Below, in pieces: positions 16,051-26,332 of a stretch of DNA of 64,000 bases. The notes beneath the pieces were generated by a model. It saw nothing but the letters and a program-made list of their open reading frames with translations, made no database searches and was not told the DNA's origin. The translations under genes and the position numbers were made by a program. The stretch's first letter is position 1. Each line of letters starts with the position of its first letter. The stretch spans positions 124,001-188,000 of the forward strand of contig NZ_QKMF01000005.1 of assembly GCF_003208435.1 (NCBI RefSeq), given 5' to 3'. This stretch comes from Pelagimonas varians (GTDB taxonomy: Bacteria > Pseudomonadota > Alphaproteobacteria > Rhodobacterales > Rhodobacteraceae).

Positions 16051-18369
16051 CATCGCATTTTGTAGCGCGGCCCCAAAGGCACCCGTTCCGCCTGAATTGC
16101 CGCCCTTGGGGCCGCTACGATAGGATTGCCCGCCCTTGGGCCCGTTGTTTTGTGGCTTTGGGCTGCGGGCAGGGCGCTCGGACCGGTCGCTTTGGGCTGC
16201 ACCGCCGTCTTTGCGCATCGACAGGCCGATCCGTTTGCGCGGAACGTCAACTTCGGTCACGCGCACTTTGACCACGTCACCGGCTTTGACAACTTCATGT
16301 GGGTCTTTGACAAAACGGTCCGCCAATTGGCTGACATGGACCAAACCGTCTTGGTGGACGCCAACGTCAACAAAGGCCCCGAAGGCCGCAACGTTGGTGA
16401 CTGTACCCTCTAGGGACATGCCCGGGCGCAAATCTTTGATGTCTTCGATGCCATCCGCAAAGCTGGCGGTTTTGAAGCTGGGGCGCGGATCGCGGCCGGG
16501 CTTTTCCAATTCCTCAAAAATGTCGCGCACGGTTGGAAGGCCAAAGCGATCACTTACAAATTGCTCTGCCCGAAGGCTGCCCAGTGCCATGTCATCGCCA
16601 GCAATGGCCCGCAAATCACGACCACAAGCCTGTACGATTTTGCGCGCAACGTCATAGGCTTCGGGGTGAACCGAGGATGCATCCAGCGGTTCTTTTCCGT
16701 CGCGAATGCGCAAAAATCCAGCGCATTGTTCAAAGGCTTTGGGGCCCAGTCCGGCAACTTTCAGCAAAGCTTTGCGCGATAGGAATGCGCCGTTGCCATC
16801 GCGGTGATCCACAATGGATTGCGCAAGGCTGGGGCCCAGTCCGGCAACATGCGCAAGCAATGGCGCAGAGGCCATATTGAGATCAACACCAACAGCATTC
16901 ACCGCGTCTTCGACCACGGCCTCAAGGGTTTTGGCCAATCGGCGCTGATCGACGTCATGCTGATATTGGCCAACGCCGATGGACTGCGGTTCGATCTTGA
17001 CCAGTTCAGCCAGTGGATCTTGCAACCGGCGGGCAATCGAAACCGCCCCGCGCAAGGATACGTCCAGATCAGGAAATTCCCGCGCCGCCAGCTCAGAGGC
17101 GGAATAGACCGACGCGCCGGCTTCGGAGACAATAACCTTGGTCGGGGCTTTGACACCTTGCGGCAGCAGTTTCAGCGTATCGGCAACAAGGCGTTCGGTT
17201 TCGCGGCTGGCGGTGCCGTTGCCGATGGCCACAAGGTCGATGTTATGGCGGGTGATCAATTCAATGATTTTGGCTTCGGAGCCGCGTACATCCATTTTCG
17301 GCTGAAAGGGGTAGATGGTCGCGGTGTCCAGAACTTTGCCAGTTGCGTCCACCACCGCAACTTTGACGCCCGTTCGGATGCCGGGATCAAGCCCAAGCGT
17401 GGCGCGGGGGCCAGCAGGTGCGGCCAACAGCAAATCTTTTAGGTTGCGGGCGAACACCAGAATGGCTTCTTCATGGGCACGTTGGCGCAGGTCTGTCAGC
17501 AGATCCATATACATCGACAAGCTAAGCTTGATCCGCCAGGTCCAAGATGCCATTTTGCGCAACCACGCATCGCCGGGGCCGTCGCCGCGAATACCGATGG
17601 CCGCACCAATGATCGCTTCGGCCCGCGGCACACCGGTTTCTTTGTCCGGTGCGATATCGATGGTCACGATTTCCTCTTTCGAGGCGCGCAAAATCGCCAA
17701 GGCGCGGTGTGGCGCAATGCTGCTCCATTTTTCGGAGTGGTCGAAATAATCGCTGAACTTGGCCCCTGCTTGTTCTTTGCCTTCGCTGACGCGGGACGAC
17801 ATGATCGCCTCTTGCTTCATAAACTCGCGCAAGCGTCCCAGCAGATCGGCGTTTTCTGTCAACCGCTCACCCAAGATATCGCGCGCACCGTTCAAGGCAG
17901 ATTTCACATCCGCAACGGCGTCAGACAGATAGCCCTTTGCCAGCACTTCCGGATCCGCTTGGCGATCGTTGAGAATACCGTCCAGTAGCGGCTCCAATCC
18001 GTTTTCGCGGGCAATCATCGCCTTTGTCCGGCGCTTTGTTTTGTAGGGCAGATAGATGTCTTCGAGGCCGGATTTGGTGTCTGCCGCAGCAATGGCGCGG
18101 GCCAGAGTATCGGTTAGCTTGTCCTGTTCCTTGATGGATTTCAGGATCGTGGCCCTCCGCGCTTCCAGGTCGCGTAAATACGTCAGCCGGTCGGACAGGT
18201 TTCGCAATTGTGTATCATCCAGCCCGCCGGTCGCTTCTTTGCGGTAGCGGGCGACAAACGGCACAGTCGCCCCGCCGTCCAACAGCTCTACAGCGGCATT
18301 GACCTGATTGGCAGCAGCCCCGATTTCGGTGGCGATGGTGCGGGCGATACGGGTTGCGGTCTGATCCAA
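16033..18369 (-). CDS. tex: Tex family RNA-binding transcription accessory protein
   Basis: Tex is a cytoplasmic nucleic-acid-binding protein linked to transcription. The 778-residue product begins with the Tex_N helical region ([19 protein letters not shown]), followed by the YqgF/RNase-H-like domain ([20 protein letters not shown]), helix-hairpin-helix repeats ([41 protein letters not shown]; each quoted in part), and a C-terminal S1 domain ([18 protein letters not shown]). The tail is rich in Gly, Lys and Ser. The start is placed at the TTG at 18369, six bases after CAGGAG, giving MDQTATRIA as in relatives; the open frame to 18456 has no ribosome site. It ends in KKKGG right at the terminator hairpin. 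Confidence 0.93.
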   Translation of the reverse strand: MDQTATRIARTIATEIGAAANQVNAAVELLDGGATVPFVARYRKEATGGLDDTQLRNLSDRLTYLRDLEARRATILKSIKEQDKLTDTLARAIAAADTKSGLEDIYLPYKTKRRTKAMIARENGLEPLLDGILNDRQADPEVLAKGYLSDAVADVKSALNGARDILGERLTENADLLGRLREFMKQEAIMSSRVSEGKEQAGAKFSDYFDHSEKWSSIAPHRALAILRASKEEIVTIDIAPDKETGVPRAEAIIGAAIGIRGDGPGDAWLRKMASWTWRIKLSLSMYMDLLTDLRQRAHEEAILVFARNLKDLLLAAPAGPRATLGLDPGIRTGVKVAVVDATGKVLDTATIYPFQPKMDVRGSEAKIIELITRHNIDLVAIGNGTASRETERLVADTLKLLPQGVKAPTKVIVSEAGASVYSASELAAREFPDLDVSLRGAVSIARRLQDPLAELVKIEPQSIGVGQYQHDVDQRRLAKTLEAVVEDAVNAVGVDLNMASAPLLAHVAGLGPSLAQSIVDHRDGNGAFLSRKALLKVAGLGPKAFEQCAGFLRIRDGKEPLDASSVHPEAYDVARKIVQACGRDLRAIAGDDMALGSLRAEQFVSDRFGLPTVRDIFEELEKPGRDPRPSFKTASFADGIEDIKDLRPGMSLEGTVTNVAAFGAFVDVGVHQDGLVHVSQLADRFVKDPHEVVKAGDVVKVRVTEVDVPRKRIGLSMRKDGGAAQSDRSERPARSPKPQNNGPKGGQSYRSGPKGGNSGGTGAFGAALQNAMKKKGG

Positions 18370-18472
18370 AACACACTCCTGAACTTGGGTCGGAAGAGAG
18401 TGATAGCCGTTGCTTGGCGCGGCTCCAAGGGGGAAAGCGCTGATTGCGAAGATCACAAAGATTCATCAGAAA

Positions 18473-18516
18473 GGGGCTTGCGCTGCACAGGCCCCAACCT
18501 GCCTAATCAATAGGCA
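18473..18516 (+). other. Two hairpins in the kbl upstream region
   Basis: GGGGC/GCCCC arms (18473-18495) and TGCCTA/TAGGCA arms (18500-18516) lie 70-110 bases upstream of kbl. There is no T-run, and I do not recognise a known riboswitch. They may be leader structures or belong to the promoter. Confidence 0.3.
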
Positions 18517-18585
18517 ATCGTATAGGGCGGCAAAGCTGATGCCACACGCCCAGCACGCCATATCAACAATCACGGAGAGACGACG

Positions 18586-19800
18586 ATGACCGCTGACTTC
18601 ATTGACCATATGACCCGTGAGATTGAGATGCTGATGCAAACAGGTCTTTACAAAACGGAACGTGTGATCACCAGCAAACAGGGCGGCACTGTCGCGCTGG
18701 ATACGGGCCGCGAGGTGATTAACCTATGTGCCAACAACTATCTGGGATTGTCTGATCATCCTGATCTGATTGAGGCCGGGCGCGATGCGCTGAGCCGCTA
18801 TGGCTATGGAATGTCGTCGGTTCGATTCATCTGCGGCACCCAAGAAGAACATAAAGAGTTAGAGGCGCGCCTTGCCCGTTTCTTGGGGTTTGAGGACACG
18901 ATCCTTTATTCCAGCTGTTTTGACGCGAATACCGGTCTGTTTGAAACCCTGCTTGGCCCCGATGATGCAATCATTTCCGACGCGCTGAATCATGCTTCGA
19001 TCATCGACGGTGTGCGTTTGTGCAAGGCAAAGCGTTTCCGCTACGCCAATTCCGATATGGATGATCTCGAAGCGCAGTTGCGGGCGGCAACGGCCGCAGG
19101 CGCGCGGTTTAAGATGATTGCCACGGATGGGGTGTTTTCGATGGATGGTTTTATCGCCAAGCTGGGGCAGATTTGTGATCTGGCTGACAAATACGGCGCG
19201 ATGGTCATGGTCGATGATAGCCACGCAGTGGGATTTGTCGGGGCAACAGGGCGCGGCAGTATCGAGCATTGCAATGTAATGGGGCGGGTCGATGTTATCA
19301 CCGGAACACTGGGCAAAGCGCTGGGCGGTGCTTCGGGTGGGTATACCTGCGCCAAACGCGAAGTTGTTGACTGGCTGCGGCAGCGATCCCGCCCCTATCT
19401 GTTTTCCAACACATTGGCACCGGTGATTGCGCAAACCTCTATCAAAGTGCTCGATATGCTTGAGGCGTCAACCGAACGGCGGGATCAAGTGATGCAGCAT
19501 GCAGCCCATTTTCGGGCGCGCATGTCGGGTGCGGGATTTGACTTGTTGCCCGGTGAACATCCGATCATTCCGGTGATGCTGCGCGATCCGAAATTGGCAC
19601 AAGAGATGGCGAAGCGCTTGGACGCCAAGGGTGTGTATGTCGCCCCTTTCAGTTTTCCGGTTGTGCCCAAGGGGCAAGACCGCATTCGGACCCAAATGTC
19701 CGCCGCACTCAGCCGCGCAGAGCTGGATCACGCTATCGACGCCTTCATCGATGTTGGCCGAGACATGAACATTATCGGGGGGGCGTCCAATGAGCAATGA
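18586..19800 (+). CDS. kbl: 2-amino-3-ketobutyrate CoA ligase (glycine C-acetyltransferase)
   Basis: Kbl converts 2-amino-3-oxobutyrate and CoA into glycine and acetyl-CoA, the second step of threonine breakdown. The 404-residue PLP enzyme of the alpha-oxoamine synthase family has [14 protein letters not shown] near residue 45, [10 protein letters not shown], the cofactor Asp/His in [14 protein letters not shown], and the PLP lysine in [15 protein letters not shown] around residue 246. It overlaps tdh by 11 bases, confirming a kbl-tdh operon. GGAGA precedes the ATG. Confidence 0.96.
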   Translation: MTADFIDHMTREIEMLMQTGLYKTERVITSKQGGTVALDTGREVINLCANNYLGLSDHPDLIEAGRDALSRYGYGMSSVRFICGTQEEHKELEARLARFLGFEDTILYSSCFDANTGLFETLLGPDDAIISDALNHASIIDGVRLCKAKRFRYANSDMDDLEAQLRAATAAGARFKMIATDGVFSMDGFIAKLGQICDLADKYGAMVMVDDSHAVGFVGATGRGSIEHCNVMGRVDVITGTLGKALGGASGGYTCAKREVVDWLRQRSRPYLFSNTLAPVIAQTSIKVLDMLEASTERRDQVMQHAAHFRARMSGAGFDLLPGEHPIIPVMLRDPKLAQEMAKRLDAKGVYVAPFSFPVVPKGQDRIRTQMSAALSRAELDHAIDAFIDVGRDMNIIGGASNEQ

Positions 19801-20827
19801 AATGAAAGCACTGGTGAAGGCCAAGGCGGAGCCCGGTCTTTGGATGGAACGTGTGCCTGTGCCCGAGCCCGCACCGGACGAGGTGCTGATCAAGGTCAGA
19901 AAGTCGGCTATTTGCGGAACGGATGTTCACATCTGGAAATGGGATGAGTGGTCAGCCAAAACCGTTCCGGTGCCCATGGTTGTCGGGCATGAGTTTTGTG
20001 GCGAGATCGTAGATTGCGGCGCGGCTGCGTCGAAATACAAGATCGGCCAGAGGGTGTCTGGCGAAGGCCACATTGTCTGCGGAACCTGCCGCAATTGTCG
20101 GGCAGGGCGTGGGCAGTTGTGCCGCAATACCTTGGGTGTCGGGGTTCACCGATCCGGATCATTTGCCGAATACCTGTGTATTCCAGAAAGCAACGTGGTG
20201 CCGATCCCCGACGATATTCCCGATGAAATTGCCGCAATTTTTGACCCGTTTGGGAATGCTGTACATACAGCTTTGTCTTTTGATTTGGTCGGCGAGGACG
20301 TGTTGGTCACCGGAGCGGGGCCAATAGGGATCATGGGTGCCCTGGTGGCGCAAAAGGCGGGCGCACGCAAAGTGGTGATCACGGATATTGCGCCCTACCG
20401 CCTTGATCTGGCACGCCGTTTGGGGGTGCAGCATGTGGTGGATGTCAGCCAAACAAAACTGCTCGACCTGATGCCGCAAATCGGCATGACCGAAGGTTTC
20501 GACGTCGGGTTGGAAATGTCGGGGGCAGCGCCTGCGATGCGCCAAATGATCAACCGGATGAACAATGGCGGCAAGATCGCCTTGTTGGGCATCGCACCCA
20601 CAGAATTTGCGGTCGATTGGAACGAGATCATTTTCAAGATGCTCACGGTCAAAGGTATTTATGGCCGTGAAATGTATGAAACCTGGTACAAAATGATTGC
20701 TCTGGTGCAATCGGGCTTGGATCTGACTGACCTGATCACACACCGCATTTCGATTGATGACTATGAGGCGGGATTCGCCGCGATGGTTTCGGGCGAAGCT
20801 GGAAAGGTTGTGATGGATTGGGGGTAA
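19790..20827 (+). CDS. tdh: L-threonine 3-dehydrogenase
   Basis: Tdh oxidises L-threonine to 2-amino-3-oxobutyrate with NAD+, feeding Kbl. The 345-residue medium-chain dehydrogenase has the catalytic zinc site ([15 protein letters not shown] and VVGHEFCGE), a four-Cys structural zinc loop ([15 protein letters not shown]), the Rossmann motif [20 protein letters not shown] near residue 170, and the Tdh-typical [14 protein letters not shown] near residue 290. It begins inside the end of kbl. The N-terminus has four extra residues (MSNE) before the usual MKALVK. Confidence 0.96.
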   Translation: MSNEMKALVKAKAEPGLWMERVPVPEPAPDEVLIKVRKSAICGTDVHIWKWDEWSAKTVPVPMVVGHEFCGEIVDCGAAASKYKIGQRVSGEGHIVCGTCRNCRAGRGQLCRNTLGVGVHRSGSFAEYLCIPESNVVPIPDDIPDEIAAIFDPFGNAVHTALSFDLVGEDVLVTGAGPIGIMGALVAQKAGARKVVITDIAPYRLDLARRLGVQHVVDVSQTKLLDLMPQIGMTEGFDVGLEMSGAAPAMRQMINRMNNGGKIALLGIAPTEFAVDWNEIIFKMLTVKGIYGREMYETWYKMIALVQSGLDLTDLITHRISIDDYEAGFAAMVSGEAGKVVMDWG

Positions 20828-20909
20828 AAGCTGCAATGCAAAGAGGGCATGTTTCCAAGAGGAGGCATTGCCCAAAAGCCCGTAGCGATTGACCGTCAGG
20901 AGGTTTTTG

Positions 20910-20924
20910 TATTTAACGTAAATA
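20910..20924 (+). promoter_or_regulatory. Candidate MarR operator
   Basis: TATTTA-ACG-TAAATA is an inverted repeat with six-base arms, 36 bases before the marR start. Three bases further on comes TTGTTGCAA (20927-20935), the reverse complement of the TTGCAACAA found in the hmgA promoter region. Both elements could be regulator targets. Confidence 0.4.
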
Positions 20925-20960
20925 GATTGTTGCAAGTGAAACCAAATTGTGGACCCCTGA

Positions 20961-21434
20961 ATGTCACAAACGCTTAGCCAGCTCGAAGCATTCTTTCCGT
21001 ACCGGTTTGCTGTTGCTGCAGAGCGGTTTTCGCGGAATTTGATGGATGTCTACGGCAAGTCCTATGGGCTGAGCCGCGAAGAATGGCGTCTTTTGTTTTT
21101 GTTGTCACAAGCCGAAGAAATTGCATCGAATGAGCTGGCCCAGCGCACAACCTTGGACAAGGTGCAGCTGTCCCGTGCGTCCAAACGGCTGGCAGACAAG
21201 GGGCTGATTACCCGCGAAGTAGCGGCAAATGACCGGCGTTTGAAGCTGTACAAATGTACCGACAAAGGCCGGAGCCTGTTTGAAGAAATCAAGCCTCAGG
21301 TTGATGCCCGCGCGCACGAAATTCTGGCGGCGATGGATGGCGACGCGCGTGTCGCATTGCAGACTGGTATGCGCGAACTGCTCAAGGCGCTTGATGCACC
21401 CGAGCAGGGGGGCGAGGATCAAACGGCCCCGTAG
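20961..21434 (+). CDS. MarR-family transcriptional regulator
   Basis: The 157-residue protein is a winged-helix MarR regulator: N-terminal dimerisation helix (FPYRFAVAAERFSRNL), a helix-turn-helix (SNELAQRTTLDKVQLSRASK), and the wing with the signature NDRRLKLYKCTDKGRSLFEE (in part). It is a paralogue of the MarR protein at 22978-23421; both share the PYRFAV N-terminal segment. Its target is unknown; the sulfotransferase gene 60 bases downstream on the same strand is the natural candidate, and the palindrome at 20910-20924 a possible operator. Confidence 0.9.
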   Translation: MSQTLSQLEAFFPYRFAVAAERFSRNLMDVYGKSYGLSREEWRLLFLLSQAEEIASNELAQRTTLDKVQLSRASKRLADKGLITREVAANDRRLKLYKCTDKGRSLFEEIKPQVDARAHEILAAMDGDARVALQTGMRELLKALDAPEQGGEDQTAP

Positions 21435-21494
21435 CTTGTATCTTTGAGGGCTGGTTCTGGTCATAGTGGGGCTTTTGAGCACAAGGAATGCGCC

Positions 21495-22367
21495 ATGCTA
21501 CCCCCACCTGAGCCGCCTGAACGCCGCTATGTGGATTTTATTGCAGATTCGTCGCGGTGGGCGTCAGTGGTTGCGCGCAGTGGTGATGTTATCGTCTCCA
21601 CACCGCCAAAATCGGGGACCACATGGACGCAAAGTATTCTTGCTTTGTTGATCGCAGGTGATCCGAATGTGAACGCAGATGTTTCGATGAAATCACCGTG
21701 GATCGATATGACATTCCGGCCAATCGAACAGGTTTTGCAGCGGATTGAGGCGCAAACCACCCGCAGGCATTTCAAAAGCCATTCGCCTCTCGATTGCCTG
21801 CCATTTTGGAAGGGGGTGCGGTATATCACCGTCTATCGGCACCCGATTGATGTTCATTTCTCGTTTCAAGCCCACAACGCCAACATCAAAGCTGAAATCG
21901 GTGGGCCTGACAAAACCGGCTCAGTGCAAGAGGCTTTCCATAAGTTCCTGACAGCGCAAGAGGATCACGTCTGCCTGTCCTCCATTGTCGACCATTACAA
22001 AAGTGCCTTGGCGCGCGACAGGTATGAAAACTGTCTACGGTTGCACTACAAAGATATGTCGCGCGATCTGCCAAAAACGTTCGGCCAAATTTCCGATCAT
22101 ACGGGGTTGTCTCATTCTTCCGACATGATGGCCCAGTTGATCAAGGCGGCGCAGTTCGAAAACATGCGCGCGAACGCCGACAGGTTTACCCCGTCAGCTG
22201 GACAAGGCTTTTGGAAAAATGACGCGCATTTTTTCGATAGTGGGACCAGCAACAAATGGGAAGGCAAGCTGACAAAGGATGATTTGGCGGCCTACGACGC
22301 CGAGGTTTCAAAACTGCTTTCGCCATCAGAGCGGCGTTGGCTGGAATGGGGCAGTGCTGCTGCCTAA
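21495..22367 (+). CDS. PAPS-dependent sulfotransferase (sulfotransferase_1 domain)
   Basis: The 290-residue protein resembles cytosolic sulfotransferases, which transfer sulfate from PAPS to a hydroxyl or amine. The 5'-phosphosulfate loop is VSTPPKSGTTWTQSILALL near residue 35, the 3'-phosphate region is YITVYRHPIDVHFSFQAH near residue 115, and the C-terminal GKxTKDDL-type segment is WEGKLTKDDLAAYD. A His in RRHFKSHSPLD is well placed as the catalytic base. The start at 21495 is supported by AAGGA seven bases upstream. The acceptor is unknown; the position beside an aromatic catabolism cluster makes a phenolic acceptor thinkable. Its stop overlaps that of maiA (CTAA). Confidence 0.85.
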   Translation: MLPPPEPPERRYVDFIADSSRWASVVARSGDVIVSTPPKSGTTWTQSILALLIAGDPNVNADVSMKSPWIDMTFRPIEQVLQRIEAQTTRRHFKSHSPLDCLPFWKGVRYITVYRHPIDVHFSFQAHNANIKAEIGGPDKTGSVQEAFHKFLTAQEDHVCLSSIVDHYKSALARDRYENCLRLHYKDMSRDLPKTFGQISDHTGLSHSSDMMAQLIKAAQFENMRANADRFTPSAGQGFWKNDAHFFDSGTSNKWEGKLTKDDLAAYDAEVSKLLSPSERRWLEWGSAAA

Positions 22368-22981
22368 TGCGGAGTCTGGTCGGGATGCGCGGCGGCAAAC
22401 GCCGGAATCTGTGCCAAGGCCGCCGAAATGCGGCGCAGTTTTGGCATCGGGCCCAGATCCACATCCCAGCGTTGCGCGTTGTAGATCTGTGGCATCAGGC
22501 AGATGTCCGCTAAGGAAACCTGTTCGTCAAAGCAATAGTCACCTTCACCGACCATCTGTTCAACGGCAGCCAACCCCGGTGTGATAAAGTGCTGCATCCA
22601 GCTTTGCATGGTGATGGTGCCCTCCGATTGGGCGCTGGCAAACTTGGCGACACCTAGATTGCAGACCGGATGGATCTCCATGGCGATCGCATGGGAAATG
22701 GCTCTGATGCGGGCGCGTGAAACCGGATCGGCAGGCAGCAACCCCAACGCGCGTGTTTCATCAAGATATTCGATGATTGCAACCGATTGCGTCAACATCA
22801 GCCCGTCAATTTCAAGCGCAGGAACCAACCCTTGCGGATTGCGGGCCAAATGCGGCTGCGATTTGTGCTGGGCCTCAAGCAAATCCACCACTTGGCTTTT
22901 CCAAGCTTCACCCGTTAGCCCAAGTGCAATGCGCACCCGGTAGCTGGCCGAAGACCGCCAGTAATCGAATAGGGTGATCAT
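22364..22981 (-). CDS. maiA: Maleylacetoacetate isomerase (zeta-class GST)
   Basis: MaiA isomerises maleylacetoacetate to fumarylacetoacetate using glutathione, between HmgA and FahA. The 205-residue protein starts with the zeta-class signature LFDYWRSSASYRVRIALGL, including the SSxxxR active-site motif, followed by NPQGLVPALEIDG, the glutathione-contacting LTQSVAIIEYLDE, and a C-terminal domain with VSLADICLMPQIYNA. It starts inside the end of the upstream MarR gene (ATGA overlap), so regulator and enzyme are one leftward operon diverging from hmgA. Confidence 0.94.
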   Translation of the reverse strand: MITLFDYWRSSASYRVRIALGLTGEAWKSQVVDLLEAQHKSQPHLARNPQGLVPALEIDGLMLTQSVAIIEYLDETRALGLLPADPVSRARIRAISHAIAMEIHPVCNLGVAKFASAQSEGTITMQSWMQHFITPGLAAVEQMVGEGDYCFDEQVSLADICLMPQIYNAQRWDVDLGPMPKLRRISAALAQIPAFAAAHPDQTPH

Positions 22982-23421
22982 AGATCTGCGTCTTTCATTA
23001 GTTCGTCCAATGCGGTCTGTAAGCCCGGCACCTTATCCATCAGTTGCGCTTCAAGTTGGCGCTGATAAGCCTGAGCCAGCGGTACAAGATCGCCAACCAG
23101 TTTCGCGCCTTTGGGGGTCAATTCCAACTGCAACAGCCGTCGATCATTGCTGTCGATTTCCTTGGTCAGATATCCGGATTCCTGAAGGCGGCTCACCGCG
23201 CGGCTGACCTTGGATTTTTCCATGCTGACGCGTTTTTCGATATCGCGAACCGACGTGCTGTCCGAATAAGCCAGATTGACCAGCACCCGCCATTCCGCAA
23301 TCGAGATTCCGTATTTTTCACGATACTGGGTTGAAAGCTCGTTGCTGAGTCGGGTCGCGATAACTGCAAACCGATAGGGCAAATAGCGGTCTAGATCGAA
23401 ATCAGGGAGGGAGTCGGACAT
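22978..23421 (-). CDS. MarR-family regulator of the homogentisate genes (HmgR-like)
   Basis: This 147-residue winged-helix regulator has the N-terminal [16 protein letters not shown] helix, the DNA-reading region [21 protein letters not shown], and the wing [18 protein letters not shown]. It is co-transcribed with maiA and divergent from hmgA-fahA. MarR-type regulators next to hmg genes commonly repress them until an aromatic acid binds. Two palindromes in the intergenic region are its likely operators. The start at 23421 has GAAGG seven bases upstream; an in-frame ATG at 23445 is less well placed. Confidence 0.9.
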   Translation of the reverse strand: MSDSLPDFDLDRYLPYRFAVIATRLSNELSTQYREKYGISIAEWRVLVNLAYSDSTSVRDIEKRVSMEKSKVSRAVSRLQESGYLTKEIDSNDRRLLQLELTPKGAKLVGDLVPLAQAYQRQLEAQLMDKVPGLQTALDELMKDADL

Positions 23422-23476
23422 AGAGCAGCCTTCAAACACGAGCATTTTCCTAAGTTTGCGCCAAGAGTCGTTTCAT

Positions 23477-23519
23477 TTGCAACAAATTTGTTGACATCGT
23501 TGCATTCGCAACGAAATAT
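23477..23519 (+). promoter_or_regulatory. hmgA promoter with two palindromic operators
   Basis: A sigma-70 type promoter is visible: -35 TTGACA at 23491-23496, a 17-base spacer, -10 AAATAT at 23514-23519, then AAGGAGG and the hmgA start. The spacer is filled by TCGTTGC-ATTC-GCAACGA (23497-23514), a perfect inverted repeat, and the -35 overlaps the 14-base palindrome CAACAAATTTGTTG (23480-23493). A regulator bound at either site would block RNA polymerase. Confidence 0.7.
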
Positions 23520-23553
23520 GTGGCCAAGCGAAATGCGCGAAGGAGGATTTTCA

Positions 23554-24912
23554 ATGACCCACCATGAACTGCCCGCAAGCATGATCCGCGCCAAGGATAC
23601 GGTTGGCACAACCGCAGGCTACATGCCCGGTTTCGGCAATGACTTTGAAACCGAAGCGCTGCCCGGCGCGCTGCCACAGGGAATGAATTCGCCGCAGCGT
23701 TGCAATTATGGCCTGTACGGAGAGCAGTTGACAGGCACCGCCTTCACAGCGCCAAGCCATCAAAATGAACGCACATGGTGCTACCGCATTCGCCCATCGG
23801 TCAAGCACAGTTCACGCTATAGCAAAATCGATCTACCCTATTGGAAATCCGCACCCTGCGTTGATCCGGATGTGATTTCACTGGGTCAATACCGCTGGGA
23901 TCCTGTCCCACATGGCGAGGGCCTGACATGGCTGACGGGCATGCGCACCATGACCTCTGCCGGTGATGTGAACACTCAGGTCGGCATGGCCACGCATATC
24001 TATCTGGTCAATGAATCCATGGTGGACAGCTATTTCTTTTCAGCCGATTCCGAACTGTTGGTCGTGCCACAAGAAGGCAAACTGCGGTTTTGCACCGAAC
24101 TGGGTGTGATCGACATCGAGCCGCAAGAAATCGCAATTCTTCCACGTGGATTGGTTTATCGGGTTGAGGTTCTCGAAGGTCCGTGCCGCGGCTTCGTGTG
24201 CGAAAACTACGGTCAAAAGTTCGACCTACCCGGCCGTGGGCCGATTGGTGCAAACTGCATGGCCAACCGCCGCGATTTCAAAACGCCGGTCGCAGCCTAT
24301 GAAGACCGCGAAGTGCCCTCTACCATGACCATCAAATGGGCAGGGCAATTCCACAGTTGCAAGATTGATCAATCGCCGTTGGATGTTGTTGCATGGCATG
24401 GCAACTACTGTCCGGTGAAATATGATCTCAAAACCTACTGCCCCGTTGGATCGATCCTGTTTGACCACCCCGATCCTTCGATTTTCACCGTTTTGACTGC
24501 CCCATCTGGCGTCGAAGGTACAGCGAACATTGACTTCGTTTTGTTCCGCGAACGCTGGATGGTGATGGAAGACACGTTCCGCCCGCCTTGGTATCACAAG
24601 AACATCATGTCCGAACTCATGGGTAATATCTACGGCCAGTATGACGCAAAACCGCAAGGGTTTATTCCCGGTGGCGTGTCACTGCACAACATGATGCTGC
24701 CACACGGGCCTGACCGCGATGCTTTTGACAAGGCATCCTATTCCGAGCTGGGGCCAGAAAAACTGGACAATACAATGTCCTTTATGTTTGAAACCCGCTT
24801 TCCGCAGCATTTGACCGCATTCGCGGCGACCGAAGCCCCGCTGCAAGACGAGTACATTGATTGTTGGTCCACCATCGAAAAGAAATTCGACGGCACGCCG
24901 GGTAAGAAGTAA
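23554..24912 (+). CDS. hmgA: Homogentisate 1,2-dioxygenase
   Basis: HmgA opens the ring of homogentisate with O2 and Fe(II) to give maleylacetoacetate. The 452-residue protein matches the family closely: [20 protein letters not shown] at the N-terminus, the histidine loop [17 protein letters not shown], the cupin-like [16 protein letters not shown], and the iron-binding C-terminal region around [15 protein letters not shown] and [14 protein letters not shown]. The start at 23554 follows AAGGAGG by seven bases; an upstream in-frame ATG at 23488 lies in the promoter. It leads a rightward operon with fahA 85 bases downstream. Confidence 0.96.
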   Translation: MTHHELPASMIRAKDTVGTTAGYMPGFGNDFETEALPGALPQGMNSPQRCNYGLYGEQLTGTAFTAPSHQNERTWCYRIRPSVKHSSRYSKIDLPYWKSAPCVDPDVISLGQYRWDPVPHGEGLTWLTGMRTMTSAGDVNTQVGMATHIYLVNESMVDSYFFSADSELLVVPQEGKLRFCTELGVIDIEPQEIAILPRGLVYRVEVLEGPCRGFVCENYGQKFDLPGRGPIGANCMANRRDFKTPVAAYEDREVPSTMTIKWAGQFHSCKIDQSPLDVVAWHGNYCPVKYDLKTYCPVGSILFDHPDPSIFTVLTAPSGVEGTANIDFVLFRERWMVMEDTFRPPWYHKNIMSELMGNIYGQYDAKPQGFIPGGVSLHNMMLPHGPDRDAFDKASYSELGPEKLDNTMSFMFETRFPQHLTAFAATEAPLQDEYIDCWSTIEKKFDGTPGKK

Positions 24913-24918
24913 ATAAAA

Positions 24919-24934
24919 CGGGGGGTGCCCCCCG
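24919..24934 (+). other. G6/C6 hairpin between hmgA and fahA
   Basis: CGGGGGG and CCCCCCG arms with a two-base centre lie just after the hmgA stop. There is no T-run, so it is more likely an RNA-stability or partial attenuation element within the operon than a full terminator. Confidence 0.4.
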
Positions 24935-24997
24935 ATGCACCGGGATCCTGTCAATGAAAAGGACCCCGGCCGTTCCCTGTTATTCGAAAGGTCCACC

Positions 24998-26257
24998 ATG
25001 CCTCTTCTAAAGTCCTGGGTCGAAAGCGCCAACACGCCCGACACCGATTTCCCTCTGAACAACCTGCCGTATGGTGCGTTTAAAACCGAAGAGGATGAAA
25101 CCCATTGCGGAGTTGCAATCGGTGATATGATTCTGGACGTCACGGCCTTGGAAGAGGCCGGAATTTTAATGCCGGCCGCTGAGGAAGACGAAGTATTCTT
25201 CTTTGGCGACTGGACCGACTTTATGGCCATGGGGCCGGATGTCTGGGCGGCGTTTCGCACGGCTTTGACGGCACTTTTGTCCGAAGAAAACGGCGACGCC
25301 CCTGAGCTTGTGCCGTTTTTGGTTCCCCAAATTGGCACGCAGCTGGTCATGCCATTTGCCGTTAGTGAATACACCGATTTCTATGCGGGCAAGCATCACG
25401 CGATGAATATCGGAACGATCCTTCGCGGTGCCGATAACGCCCTGCCGCCAAACTGGTTGTCGATCCCAACGGGCTATAATGGCCGCGCGTCGTCTGTTGT
25501 TGTGTCCGGCACCGATGTCCGCCGCCCATGGGGTCAGCTAAAGGGGCCCAACGACGAACTTCCTCGCTTTGCGCCCTGTGCGCGTCTTGATCTTGAGCTT
25601 GAGATGGGGGCCATTGTCGGCACCTGCTCCGAAGGGATGGTCAATGTGCAACAAGCGGATGACATGATTTTCGGCTACGTGTTGCTGAACGACTGGTCCG
25701 CGCGCGACATCCAAGGTTGGGAATACCAGCCTCTTGGGCCGTTCCAGGCCAAAGCCACCGCAACCACACTTTCTCCATGGATTGTGACTAAAGCCGCGCT
25801 GGAAGGTTTTCGGACCTCCACCCCTGAGCGCGAGCGTGAATTGCTGCCTTACCTGACAGAGCCGGGTCCAATGTTGTATGACATTGAGCTGGAAGTGACC
25901 CTTGCGCCTGAGGGCAAGGATGCAACAACCATTGCACGCACCAACTACAATGAGATGTACTATTCAGCCGCTCAGCAGCTATGCCATCACACGACGTCAG
26001 GTTGCCCAATGAACACTGGCGATTTGCTGGGGTCTGGCACCATCTCTGGTCCAAACAAAGAGAACCGGGGATCGCTGATGGAACTCAGCTGGGGCGGGAA
26101 AGAGCCTCTGACGCTGGATACCGGCGAAACGCGCACCTTCCTTGAGGACGGCGATACGCTTACCCTTAAAGGCGCTGCGCAAGGCGACGGTTTCCGGATC
26201 GGCTTTGGGTATTGCGAGGGCAAAATCCTGCCCGCTAACGAAAAACCGCACGCCTAA
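24998..26257 (+). CDS. fahA: Fumarylacetoacetase
   Basis: FahA hydrolyses fumarylacetoacetate to fumarate and acetoacetate, the last step of the pathway. The 419-residue enzyme has an SH3-like N-terminal domain (LPYGAFKTEEDETHCGVAIGD) and a C-terminal catalytic domain with DFYAGKHHAMNIG, the metal-binding LDLELEMGAIVG, LNDWSARDIQGWEYQPLGPFQ and the SGCPMNTGDLLGSGTISGP region, each a strong family marker. The start at 24998 gives the standard MPLLKSWV; a GAAAGG site precedes it. It is the second gene of the hmgA operon. Confidence 0.96.
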   Translation: MPLLKSWVESANTPDTDFPLNNLPYGAFKTEEDETHCGVAIGDMILDVTALEEAGILMPAAEEDEVFFFGDWTDFMAMGPDVWAAFRTALTALLSEENGDAPELVPFLVPQIGTQLVMPFAVSEYTDFYAGKHHAMNIGTILRGADNALPPNWLSIPTGYNGRASSVVVSGTDVRRPWGQLKGPNDELPRFAPCARLDLELEMGAIVGTCSEGMVNVQQADDMIFGYVLLNDWSARDIQGWEYQPLGPFQAKATATTLSPWIVTKAALEGFRTSTPERERELLPYLTEPGPMLYDIELEVTLAPEGKDATTIARTNYNEMYYSAAQQLCHHTTSGCPMNTGDLLGSGTISGPNKENRGSLMELSWGGKEPLTLDTGETRTFLEDGDTLTLKGAAQGDGFRIGFGYCEGKILPANEKPHA

Positions 26258-26332
26258 GCTTCATCTTGCCAAATAAACTCCCGCCGGAGGCTCCCGCACT
26301 CTCCTCTGGCGACCCATAGAAAAGGACATCCC

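Noticed and set aside
16804-17442. Long plus-strand frame opposite tex
   Set aside because: It is a shadow of the tex reading frame with no domain pattern or ribosome site.
18370-18585. Possible riboswitch upstream of kbl
   Set aside because: Two small hairpins are present, but no glycine or other known aptamer core could be recognised.
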